A DNA stretch of 64,000 nt from Tritrichomonas musculus (taxonomy: Eukaryota; Parabasalia; Tritrichomonadida; Tritrichomonadidae): the NCBI GenBank assembly GCA_039105265.1, contig JAPFFF010000004.1, positions 3,410,001 to 3,474,000 on the forward strand, given 5' to 3'. The translations under genes and the position numbers were made by a program. Under the pieces are notes generated by a model that did no database searches, was not told the origin of the DNA, and saw nothing but the letters and a program-made list of their open reading frames with translations. Below are positions 48,168-58,600 of the stretch, piece after piece (the stretch's first letter is position 1; every line of letters starts with the position of its first letter).

Positions 48168-51100
48168 ATGAATCTAGGGAACCATACTCCTAGAATTTCT
48201 TTGCTAATGCGGTCAGAATTCCCAACAACAAAGCAAGGATCTTCTAAGAAGAGCATTACACCCTTTCAAAAAGCTCGAAAAAGTGAACTTAAGTCTTCAA
48301 AAAATAAATCAACAAATGCCAAATCGCCCAAAAAGCCATCAACACAAAAAACGCTAACAAATGAAGAATTTCGCTCAATGCTTGAAATTAAAGAAAAAGT
48401 ATCACCAACAGTTCCATCCCTTCTTGGACAATCTTTATTTGATTTATCTCTTTACTTAAGACCCTTAGGCGATGTTTTAGACCAAATTAAAATTTTTAAA
48501 TATAATGCGCCACTTCATTTATATCGATATACATCGCTTATTAAGCTTTTAAGTGCAGCTGTTAAATGCCCCCCAGACGCAACTTTATTACTACTATCAA
48601 TTGGAGGGAGAATGATTAAAGCCGAGAATTATGCCAAACCAGAATATTTACACGAACTTATAAAAATTACCCAGAATCAAATTTCCAAAAAATATACTTA
48701 CGAATCTTATAAAGATCAAAAAGAACCCCAGAAAAAATTATTAAAATTATTAGAACTTTTTAAAGGTGCGCTAACGATGCCTCAAAAACAACCAGAAGGA
48801 ACTTATGGCACTAGCGAAATAGAACGAATTATGGAGAAAGAACAAAAGGAAAAACAAATGAAGTCGCCAACTTCTTCGAAAAATGAATCAGGTTCTCCCA
48901 AACATAAAAGAAAAAGAGTTAAGATGACACCTTTGAAACGATCAATTAATTTTGATGAACATGATAACGACAATGAAAATGCCAACGAAAACGAAAACGG
49001 ATTTGATATTGATGGCAATTCTGCAGAATTTGTTACAACGCCAATCAGGAGATCAACAAATCCAAAATTGCTTCCTGTGCGAACTCCGAAAACAGGTACT
49101 CCTAGAAAATTTCCTCAATCAAGCTCGAAACAACGTAAAAGTTCGAAAACCACACCCAAGACATCCCAATCTTCTAATTCTAATTTACCATCCAATACAA
49201 CAGCTGATACGCCTAAAAGCACAAAACCTATTAAAAATAAAATGGAGGGAACAGATGATATTTTAATTAAACCAAAAGACAGCTTTTCAGATTCTCCTCC
49301 TGACAAAACTAATAAAAAGCAAAAAGAAGAAACAAAAGAAATTCCACCAAAGGAAAATGAGAAACAACAGCGACCGTTTCTTAATATTTATAGTGACAGC
49401 GAGCCAGAAAATAACAACAATGATGACAATAATACAAAAAACGAAGTTAACAAAAACGAAGAAAATAGTCCATTAAAGAAGTCAAATGATCCTTTGGGAC
49501 AAAGTAAAATCGATTTAGATATTAATAACATGAAACAAAACGCGATTGACTTTGGAAAAGTTCGTAAAAACAAAGTTCGAAAATCCACATCAACTATAGA
49601 TGTTGGATCAATATTAAATCCAAATTCCCCTAAAAACAAAAAGAAGAATCAAAGAGATGTCAATAAATTCGCAAATTTACCAATTGAGCTCGACTTTCAC
49701 TCAAGTACACTAAACTCATCTTCATTTCTAAATATAATTGGAAATGCAATGAATGACTTTGATGATAATGCATCACAAACAACGACACAATCAGGAATCA
49801 ATTCTATTTCAAAAGAGCTTCGAGATGTCCTTTTCAACGATAACGATTCAGAATCATCTGAAATTCATTCACACGATGAACCGAGCAAAAATAAAAACAA
49901 TAATGATCTTTATTTACGTGCTAAAAGACTGGCTACCATCAATACTTATGATGCAGCTGATTATGTTGATCCAGACAACAGTGAAAGTAATATTAACGCC
50001 AAACCGAATATTAACAGAAAGAATATCAGAATGATTGAAAGCAGCGAAACAAGTTCGATTTTCAAAGAAGATGATGAAAATGACGATTCAAGCTTCTTTG
50101 ATAGACTTAGATCTCCATCTGAAACGATTTTTGCATCAGTTTCATCAAACAATTCCTCGATTGAGAATTCACCAATTAAAGACACTTCTCAGAATTCTAA
50201 TGTGAATGAAGATTCAGGATTTAAAAAGATGAGACCAGCTCCACTTGATATTGAAGAAAATCCAAAAACAGATTTAGATGAAAATGCAAATGATGTTGAA
50301 GAAGAAGAAGAGGCAGAAAAAACAAATGATGATACAAAGAAGATTACGCCTAACATTGACTCTCTTTCGGAAATACCAGATTCAATAGATGAAGAGGAAC
50401 CATTTAACAACAAAAACGAAGTTAAATTAAAGCAAACTAAAGTTCCTCATCTTGTTCTTGAATCAATTCAAAATAATTTAGATTCAGAAAACATAAATTC
50501 ACCTTTAAATTCAACTCCCTCAAATCGTTTATCAACAAATGGAACTTCACCTTGCTCAGCAAACCTTTCCTCAGATTACTCTCCAGGAATGAGCACAAGT
50601 CCACGAAAACTCGATTCAACAGGAATTATAGATATCGTTGAAAAAAGACCATCTATTTGCCTCGAGAATTCAAATGAAGTTCACATCGACATTCAACCAG
50701 ATCCAAATACAGTTACAATTACAAATTCAATTCCATCATCAAAATTAACAAATGAAACCAATGATGAAGATTCTAAGTTAGATATCGATATCAACATTGA
50801 AGAAGAGAAAGAAGAAAAAGTAGATGCAAATGAAGAAGAAGAAAAAATTGAAAGAGTTGATTTTAAAACGTTTTTCGATAACGATAACAGCATTGATAAA
50901 AGTGAACCTTACAAGCCTGAATGGTCAGAAAGAAAGGACGAAACTTCTGATGCTAATAATGACACTAATAATAACACTAATAATAATATTAGTTTATCAA
51001 TGTCAAAAAGATCAAAGCAATTTTGGAGTATTGAAAAATTCCTCACTTCAAAAGGAAATATTTATCAACGAAGAAGTCGTGGCGCTCGTTTATATGAAGA

Positions 51101-51338
51101 TCTTGATCAACAGCAAGTAAAGCAAATTTCAGAACTCGCCAAGCTTTTTACAGCATGGAATACAGCTTACAGTTCATCAAAAGTTGTTTGGGATGTAATG
51201 AAAAATGACGATAAATTTGATATTGATGTATTATTATCTCAAATTCCTATTTCTTATGGCGATTTTCTTATTGAAGGATTGACTACATTTGCACAAAATG
51301 AAGGAATTCATTTGAAAGAGATTACCAGGCCTTTGTGA
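48168..51338 (+). CDS. Large acidic disordered protein with conserved-looking ends
   Basis: A 1,056-residue protein. Residues about 65-205 form an ordered helical domain (LLGQSLFDLSLYLRPLGDVL, then KCPPDATLLLLSIGGRMIKA). The middle (about 215-940) is Asn/Ser/Asp/Glu-rich with many SP/TP sites and KR-rich patches (KHKRKRVKMTPLKRS) that could be nuclear signals. The last 105 residues are ordered again (KRSKQFWSIEKFLTSKGNIY ... VLLSQIPISYGDFLIEGLTT). I do not recognise the family. The nuclear patches suggest, weakly, a chromatin or cell-cycle protein. Confidence 0.65.
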   Translation: MNLGNHTPRISLLMRSEFPTTKQGSSKKSITPFQKARKSELKSSKNKSTNAKSPKKPSTQKTLTNEEFRSMLEIKEKVSPTVPSLLGQSLFDLSLYLRPLGDVLDQIKIFKYNAPLHLYRYTSLIKLLSAAVKCPPDATLLLLSIGGRMIKAENYAKPEYLHELIKITQNQISKKYTYESYKDQKEPQKKLLKLLELFKGALTMPQKQPEGTYGTSEIERIMEKEQKEKQMKSPTSSKNESGSPKHKRKRVKMTPLKRSINFDEHDNDNENANENENGFDIDGNSAEFVTTPIRRSTNPKLLPVRTPKTGTPRKFPQSSSKQRKSSKTTPKTSQSSNSNLPSNTTADTPKSTKPIKNKMEGTDDILIKPKDSFSDSPPDKTNKKQKEETKEIPPKENEKQQRPFLNIYSDSEPENNNNDDNNTKNEVNKNEENSPLKKSNDPLGQSKIDLDINNMKQNAIDFGKVRKNKVRKSTSTIDVGSILNPNSPKNKKKNQRDVNKFANLPIELDFHSSTLNSSSFLNIIGNAMNDFDDNASQTTTQSGINSISKELRDVLFNDNDSESSEIHSHDEPSKNKNNNDLYLRAKRLATINTYDAADYVDPDNSESNINAKPNINRKNIRMIESSETSSIFKEDDENDDSSFFDRLRSPSETIFASVSSNNSSIENSPIKDTSQNSNVNEDSGFKKMRPAPLDIEENPKTDLDENANDVEEEEEAEKTNDDTKKITPNIDSLSEIPDSIDEEEPFNNKNEVKLKQTKVPHLVLESIQNNLDSENINSPLNSTPSNRLSTNGTSPCSANLSSDYSPGMSTSPRKLDSTGIIDIVEKRPSICLENSNEVHIDIQPDPNTVTITNSIPSSKLTNETNDEDSKLDIDINIEEEKEEKVDANEEEEKIERVDFKTFFDNDNSIDKSEPYKPEWSERKDETSDANNDTNNNTNNNISLSMSKRSKQFWSIEKFLTSKGNIYQRRSRGARLYEDLDQQQVKQISELAKLFTAWNTAYSSSKVVWDVMKNDDKFDIDVLLSQIPISYGDFLIEGLTTFAQNEGIHLKEITRPL

Positions 51339-51725
51339 GATTTTTGTTTGAATTATTATTTTATATTATTTATTTAAACATTTGTTTTGACGTTTTACAC
51401 ATCTGTATTTTTGCATTTAAATATTTTCAAATTTTGTTATAAATACCAGTATTTTCATTTTTCTCTGTCATCTATACTGCCTCGATGAGTATCATTTCAT
51501 ATTTTTTATTTTGACTTTTTGTGAATATCAACCAAATATATTCTCAAAAATTATGAATATAACAAATTACCATTATGTCGACACCTATTTGTAAAATACC
51601 TTTTTATAGACCTTCTCTTTTGTAAATTGATGCATTTCTAATAATATATTATTTATGAGTCATATTTTAATTAAGATAATTGTAAAAACATATATTTTTT
51701 TCATCTCAAATGTCATTATTATATT
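51339..51725. other. Intergenic
   Basis: AT-rich spacer between two plus-strand genes. TCATTATT at about 51713, shortly before the ATG, resembles the trichomonad initiator. Confidence 0.4.
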
Positions 51726-54700
51726 ATGAGTAAAATTGAAGATTATGGTAGTAAACTGAATTTTTTTATTTGGGATTCATTCCCATCGCCAATATTAAAT
51801 AAGTTTACCAAATATGATAATGAAGCCAAATTTTTTTCTGGACCAGATCGAATTTTTATTTTAGCTGAGAAGAAATTTTACATGCTTACTAATATAGAAA
51901 TTTTTTCTAAAAATTACAATCCGAAGGCAGAATTTAAAAATATACCTATTTTGCATGAAACTTTAGGAATTTTCTATCCAAAAGATTCACAAGCTGTTAT
52001 TTTACATGGAGTAAACGAATTAGACAGAAAAAAATACATTGTAATTTATGATTTTATACAGGATTTAACCATAGGCACAATTTTTTTAGGAAATGATATT
52101 TCAAGTCAAAATCTTTTAATTCAAGCAAACACAAATCATGACCATTCTATTTCACATATTGCATTAGCTAATAAAGATCATGTTTTTATTTATAAAGGTC
52201 CATTTGCAAATCGAGAAATGTGCCCACCCCAAATAATTGATATAAATAATTATTCAATTTTATTATTTCAATTTGGTAAAATAAAATTTGCTGATTCAAA
52301 TTCTTCATTGACTATGCGCGATGCTCTTTACATAATAACAAAAGAGGATAAGAAGTTAAGAATCTATTTAATCGACAATAATGATTACCTTACAGAAACA
52401 CAAACACAATTTGAATTTTTTGAAAAAGATGATTTTGATTTTTCTCCATTAAATTGTGCATTATTAAATAATGACACAATTTGTTTTGAAGGCTTATATG
52501 AAGAACATCCAACTCTTATTGTTACTCAATTTAAAGTTGATAAAAATAGTCAAACTCCGCTTATTAATACTTTTCATTCTGACTTGAAATTTTCATTACC
52601 AGATGAAATTACTTTACTTCTTGGATTCAATCATTATATACTAACAATTGATAAAAATAATATTCTCTGTATTTACGATTACAAATTTATTCGCGATTTG
52701 ACCAAAGAAGATTTGAAAACCCAAAAAAATATTAATGAACGCGAAAGAAGTAACGAAGAAATCATATGTGCTTTAAAAATTCAATGCAGATTTCATCCAA
52801 AGTACATTTTTTATCATATGTCAAAAGTATTTTTACAAAAAGCAAATAAAGGCAACATTTCATTATCAGTACTATTTGAAGACAAACCATCAAATATAAT
52901 TAGTAAACTTGTTTCATCGAACAAATATTTCGAATATGCAAAACAACAAGCGAAACTTCTTTCCATGCCATATAGTGAAATTGCTGATATTGAATGGAAA
53001 CAAGCCAACTATATTTTCAATAATCCAGAAATTGATGAAATGACTCGAACAGAAAGGGCAATGGACCATTTTATTGAAACAATTGGATATAAAGAATCTT
53101 CATACGTAATTCAACTTTATCTTAATTACAAAGACGAAACTCTTGTTCGTTATTTGTGGGGAAATGAAGAAAATCCTTCAGAAAAAAGTTTAATTATGAA
53201 TCCTACAACGAGTTGTCTTGAATATCGAAAATTATTAATTTCTATTTGCGTAAAACTATATTTGAAAAATAAAGTTAAATTGACCATAAATGAATCAGAA
53301 CCTTTTTTACCAAAGTTAATTTTAGAATATATAAAAGATCCGGACAATGAACAATTTGAAGATTGTAGAGATTCTTTAATTGACGCGTATTTAGCAATGG
53401 GTTGTACAAAAGACGCAATAGATCTGGCAATAAAAACAAAAAATTATGAACGAGCACTAAAACTATTATTTGATACTCAAACCAAAGATAACCAAACAAA
53501 ATATATTCAAACTCAAGATAAAGATAGTTTTTCACAAATAATAGAAATTTTATTTAAAGAAGACATCGAAGACGAACTTAAAATGAAATATCTTACTGAA
53601 TATGCACGCGAACTTTTTTATAGAGTTAGAGATGAGGAAACCATTAATGGTTTTATAATCAAAATTGCTAATTTCACGCATTTATTAATTTTGAAACAGA
53701 ATACTCCATACATACAAGAAATATGCCTTCTTTTTGTTCCTCAACTTTCATCAGTTGTCTTTGAATTGGAAGATAATTTACAAAATGCGCAAGAAGATTT
53801 TGTAAATGAAATAAAAAGAATGAGCAATCTTTATCTTGATTTTTACCAGGAAATGATCGAACTCAACGGGCTTGAGAAATGGCCACCAATTATTAATGAT
53901 ATTTACATTCAGCATCTTATTATATTGTGCAGAATTGAATATTTTTATAAGGCTGATAGTAATAAGTTTCTATTTGATTCTAATGACGAAGAAGACATAT
54001 TTTATAAGATAAGGGAAGCATTAAAAGCTGATAATTATACAATCGATATAGCATTTTTAACGATCATTGATTTACGTGTTGAAAGTTACAAATTTGAATT
54101 ATTAAAAATCGTATGTTGCACACATAAAGAATATGCGTCTAATTTTATACATCTTGTTTCAATTTTTAAGAATATTTCTGATGACAATATTTCATCAGCA
54201 ATTTGCAAAATATGCTCTTCTTTTGGAAAAGAAAACCCAAATTTGTTTCTCGAAGCAATTGCAGAATTCATTCAACAAGAAAGATGCATTGATAAAATAA
54301 CTGAGCTACTTGAAAGTTCTAAAAATATTATACCTCTCCCTGACATTATCACTTATATCCTAGAACTTGACCAATCTTTGGAAATTAGGAAACTGAATAT
54401 CGGTTTAATTAAAGATTATGTTGTGGATTGGATGAAATCTATGCTTGATTATGAACAACATCTGAAAGATCAAGTTCAAAAATATGATCAAGAGTTACAA
54501 GAAATACCCAATACTCAATATTCTCTAAAGGAAATGAAAGATATAAGAGATGAATATAAAAAAATGGTAGAATCGTCTGCCAAACAACCTCTTGATTCAG
54601 GTTTAAATGATCAACTCATACCAAATATAAAATTTAAGAGACCTTTCTCATTAATTCCAAATTATAATGCAAAAAATATTTTGTCTTCTTCATCTATTCA

Positions 54701-54896
54701 AAAAGATGAATCAAATAGCGCAGAAACTTTAAGGAATGGAACAACAATGCCAGCTGCTCTTTTAACTGAACTTGAATCTGGCGTTTTAGTTGATGGTTTG
54801 AATAATGATGATCCAAAATCAAAGCAACATTTCACGGCTGAAGCAGACAAAATGATTACTGATTTTGATAAAATGTTTGAAATTCTAAATCAGTAA
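51726..54896 (+). CDS. VPS11: VPS11-like subunit of HOPS/CORVET
   Basis: A 1,056-residue protein with VPS11's order: a beta-propeller-like N-terminal half (about 1-380, ending with CIYDYKFIRDLT like animal NIYDLCNKFIAYS), then an alpha-solenoid with the VPS11 signature RAMDHFIETIGYKESSYVIQ (animal: DGAMxQYIxTIGxxEPSYVI), clathrin-type repeats (KDAIDLAIKTKNYERALKLL), and near the end IPLPDIITYILEL...KLNIGLIKDYVVDWM plus a short coiled coil. VPS11 is a core subunit of the tethers that fuse endosomes and lysosomes. Unlike animal and yeast VPS11, no Cys/His RING finger follows the coiled coil; the last 100 residues are polar. Confidence 0.82.
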   Translation: MSKIEDYGSKLNFFIWDSFPSPILNKFTKYDNEAKFFSGPDRIFILAEKKFYMLTNIEIFSKNYNPKAEFKNIPILHETLGIFYPKDSQAVILHGVNELDRKKYIVIYDFIQDLTIGTIFLGNDISSQNLLIQANTNHDHSISHIALANKDHVFIYKGPFANREMCPPQIIDINNYSILLFQFGKIKFADSNSSLTMRDALYIITKEDKKLRIYLIDNNDYLTETQTQFEFFEKDDFDFSPLNCALLNNDTICFEGLYEEHPTLIVTQFKVDKNSQTPLINTFHSDLKFSLPDEITLLLGFNHYILTIDKNNILCIYDYKFIRDLTKEDLKTQKNINERERSNEEIICALKIQCRFHPKYIFYHMSKVFLQKANKGNISLSVLFEDKPSNIISKLVSSNKYFEYAKQQAKLLSMPYSEIADIEWKQANYIFNNPEIDEMTRTERAMDHFIETIGYKESSYVIQLYLNYKDETLVRYLWGNEENPSEKSLIMNPTTSCLEYRKLLISICVKLYLKNKVKLTINESEPFLPKLILEYIKDPDNEQFEDCRDSLIDAYLAMGCTKDAIDLAIKTKNYERALKLLFDTQTKDNQTKYIQTQDKDSFSQIIEILFKEDIEDELKMKYLTEYARELFYRVRDEETINGFIIKIANFTHLLILKQNTPYIQEICLLFVPQLSSVVFELEDNLQNAQEDFVNEIKRMSNLYLDFYQEMIELNGLEKWPPIINDIYIQHLIILCRIEYFYKADSNKFLFDSNDEEDIFYKIREALKADNYTIDIAFLTIIDLRVESYKFELLKIVCCTHKEYASNFIHLVSIFKNISDDNISSAICKICSSFGKENPNLFLEAIAEFIQQERCIDKITELLESSKNIIPLPDIITYILELDQSLEIRKLNIGLIKDYVVDWMKSMLDYEQHLKDQVQKYDQELQEIPNTQYSLKEMKDIRDEYKKMVESSAKQPLDSGLNDQLIPNIKFKRPFSLIPNYNAKNILSSSSIQKDESNSAETLRNGTTMPAALLTELESGVLVDGLNNDDPKSKQHFTAEADKMITDFDKMFEILNQ

Positions 54897-55639
54897 ATTT
54901 ACTATTTGTGATAATACGGATTTTAATCAGATTTTGTTTGTTAATTAATAATTGTATTAAAATCTTTTTTTTATATTAATTTATGATCAATCATATTTTT
55001 TTTTGTTAGATATTTTTTGTTCATTGATAAAAAAGAAACCTAATTAAAAAAAAAAATTATTGTGAAATAATATACTGATAAATATTTCATTTGAATTTTA
55101 TATATGCCCTTATATGAGTGTATTTTGGTATTTCATTTTTAATTCTTATTGACTTTTTGATTGAGATTTTTATAAAAAATTCAAATGAAAATATTGAAAA
55201 AATTCAAATGAAAATATTGAAAAAAATAAAAAAAATTATATTGAATAATTTCAAATATTATACTATTTTTGAATTATTTATTTCACATAACATATCACTA
55301 CATTCAATCTAATAAAGAGATAAAAAAAGTAAAAGTTTTAAATTAATACATTATCTATAATAAAAACTGAAAGTTTTTATTTCAATAGTATATTCAATAA
55401 CAATTGAAATATCAAAAAAAAATAATGAATTCTTGTGATCACAAGAGTTGCGTTATACTCTCCGGCATTAAATTTTTTTTATCTTAAAAGATATCGAATT
55501 AAATAAGAAGAATAATCATCTATTTTACAATTTTTTGCTTTTTTAAAAATTCAAAAAGCAATACAATATTATTGAGAAATCACTCAGAATTAATTAATTT
55601 TTGATAGTTTATCCTAATTCAAAATATAGTTTAACATTA
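54897..55639. other. Intergenic with a 16-bp palindrome
   Basis: AT-rich spacer. It has a 22-base direct duplication (AATTCAAATGAAAATATTGA, about 55178-55222), and a perfect palindrome TCTTGTGATCACAAGA at 55431-55446, followed by GTTGCGTTATACTCTCCGGC, unusually GC-rich for this spacer, 190 bases before the BEACH gene. Confidence 0.5.
55431..55446. promoter_or_regulatory. 16-bp perfect palindrome upstream of the BEACH gene
   Basis: TCTTGTGATCACAAGA reads the same on both strands and stands about 190 bases before the ATG. It could be a dimeric-factor site; this is inference from symmetry alone. Confidence 0.3.
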
Positions 55640-58600
55640 ATGACCCAAAATATATCTCCCGAAACAAATCCAATTATTGCGATTCTTTCTCTTCATTTAC
55701 CAAAGCAAACCACCACGCAAACTCTTTTCTTGAAGACTCTTCTTAAACAAACTACTTTTCATCATTTTACAAAAGAAGAATTAAGTTCATTACATAGCCA
55801 ATTAAATAGCGGGAAGCCATTATCAGTCCTTAAGAATGACTTTGATTTTAAATCAGAAGTTCCTTTAAGCAGCGTAGAGTCTATTTTATCAATCAATCCT
55901 TTTCCAGACAAAACGTCTCTAGACATCTCAGCTTTCTTCATCCTTCGTTCTGTAATTACATTTTTATGCCAACCCCCTGGATCTTTCCAGCCTTCATCAT
56001 ATTTGACTCTTTTATCGCTTATTAACTACGTTTTAGATTCTTCATATTCAATCATTTTGAAGAATGCTTTCGTTTATCTTCTTGTAGAAAATGCTAAAAT
56101 GATACAAGAATCATTTTTAGAAGATTTTCTAGCGAAAATAAATTTATACATACAACGAGTTAAAGATTTTCCTCAGGGACTCGTTGACGCTATGGTATAC
56201 ACTCTTAAAAATCTTACTTCTAATATACAAACCTTTTCAACAGTTGATTTGTCTTTTATGAACGTAGCTGCTAAAATAATCAATAGTTATGTAGGAAGAA
56301 GAAGTTTTGATAACTTAAAAGAACCAATTTTATCGAGCCTGTCTCCATTTTTAAAGAAATTTGATCCTTTTGCATTCAAATTTCTCTCCCAAATTATTTT
56401 TATATTTCCTTTTTCTGATATTAGACCAATAATAGAACAAATACCAACAGGCATTATTGATTTCATCGAAAAAGATAAAACTTACTTTCCTGTTTCACTT
56501 AAGGAGGTCGATTCATTACCTGAACCTCTCGTAATTGCGATGGATTCAAATCAACGATTTCCATTTCTGTTAATGGATACTTTCAAAGATGGATTCGGTA
56601 TGAAGTATCCATCATTGCCTTTAGAGAAGAAGAAAATTACATTCTTTTTCCCACCTGATATTTTTGACCTCCTTAAAAGTCTTTATGGAATCTCAAAGGC
56701 ACCCGATGTTCAACAATTCTTCTCAACTAATTTCATTAAAATAATAAATGAAAACTCTGAGAGTGAAAAATTATTTGATATAATGGTTATTTCACTTATG
56801 ATATGCAGAGATATTCAACTTTCAAAAACAATTCTTCAATCAAAACTTTTCGACTCACGAGTTACAATGTTCAATTATATGAACAATGTTTATGGAGAAT
56901 CACCAGATCAACCACAAGAAGATAAACAAACTGAAATAGGCTCTCTTAAATTTAATTCAAAATTTGAAGTATTTTTCGTTGTGAGGAGCATTGTTTTCCG
57001 ACTTTTAACTAATATATCTTCAATATTTGAAGAAATAATTGATCCCATATCTAAAATGCCTACTATGCTAGCTGATATATTCCATTACTTTTCGCTTGAT
57101 GTTCAGTCTGTAATGAAACTAACAAGCAACCATGATCCATTTATCAAATACTTTTGTAACTTATCTAGCCTTTATCAAACTGCTAATATTGAAATGAGTG
57201 AACACATAAGAGAAATTGAATTTGCCCGCGGACAGATGATTAAATTTGCATTAGCTCTTTTCAATCATAAAGATAATATTCCTTATCTTTCATCAACAAT
57301 ACTATTTTGCCAAATGCTCTTTTCATATCTTTATGAAGCTTCATTACGACCTACAGTATTATCTACTTTTGAAAGCGCAAGCTCCAAATGCACCATTGAT
57401 TTCGCAGTATGCATCTCCGATTTCTTCTATAACCTGTTCGAGAACGTGAAAGATAAACATTTCAAACAAGAAGTTATGAAATCTGTAAACAAAATTGTGA
57501 TTGCAAATACTGCATATCAAAAATTCTTCCCTAATTGCATCAACCCACTTATGACAGATCTTGATGAACTAGAAAAAGATGACTTTTCAAAAGAATATCT
57601 ATTAGATATCATTGAATTTGTTTCAAATGCATCAGAAAGTACTCGGACAATCAATTCTCAAATAATATTAAATGCAATTAAACGCGTTGAAGGAGATGAA
57701 CCATCTGACGCAGTTTATAAGGCTTTGCTATCACTTATTGCAGGCGAATCACTGACCGAAATCACAGCTAATTTTGAAATTAAGCATCCAAATATTCTTA
57801 CTTTATTTTTAATGGCATTTTGGAAATCAACAAAGTATACCGCAATTCTCAAATTTTTGAAAGAGTTAGTAATGAACTCACGTGAAAATGCTTTTGCATG
57901 CCAAAAAGGTAATCTTGATCTTCTTCTTCTTGACATTATCCAAGAATCCAAATCCATTTCAGATAGTGAAATAATTGCACCTGCTGTTGGGCTCTTTGTT
58001 CATATTGCTTCAGTTGCATCTTCGCCAGAAACAATCCGACGATTCTTTAAGATATTTGCACCAGTTGCACCCAACGTTGTTTCATCAAATCAATCTTTCT
58101 TCTTTGCATCTTTATCTGATCTTGTTTCAACTGAAGAATTTAAACCACCTTCTTATTTGCCACTTCTCAAGAATTCTCCAGTAATAAATATTAAAGGCAT
58201 CACTGGCAGATATTTGAGTTCAGGCATTACCGTTGTCCTTTGGATTGCAGCTGATCCTTCTCCAGAATCAACCCCAAGACTTTTCAGCATTTCAGATGAG
58301 AAACAAAGAGGATATGAATTATATATTAATTCAAATACATTAAAGCTCAAAATTACTTATGGAAAGGAACAAGGCTCAGATGAACTCAGAGAGAAAGATC
58401 TTCCAATTGCGCCAGTTACAAAAGGAAAGTGGATCAATTGCTCTGTTTCATTCCTTAAGACCAAAGATGGATTAAGTATTATTCCTTGCATCGATCAAAA
58501 TGTATCAACCCCACTTGAAGTTGAATGGGTTGATTTTGATAAAGGCCATTTGAAAGTAGTTTTTGGCGGTGTTGAACCTGACTCAAAAGTTACTCTTGAC

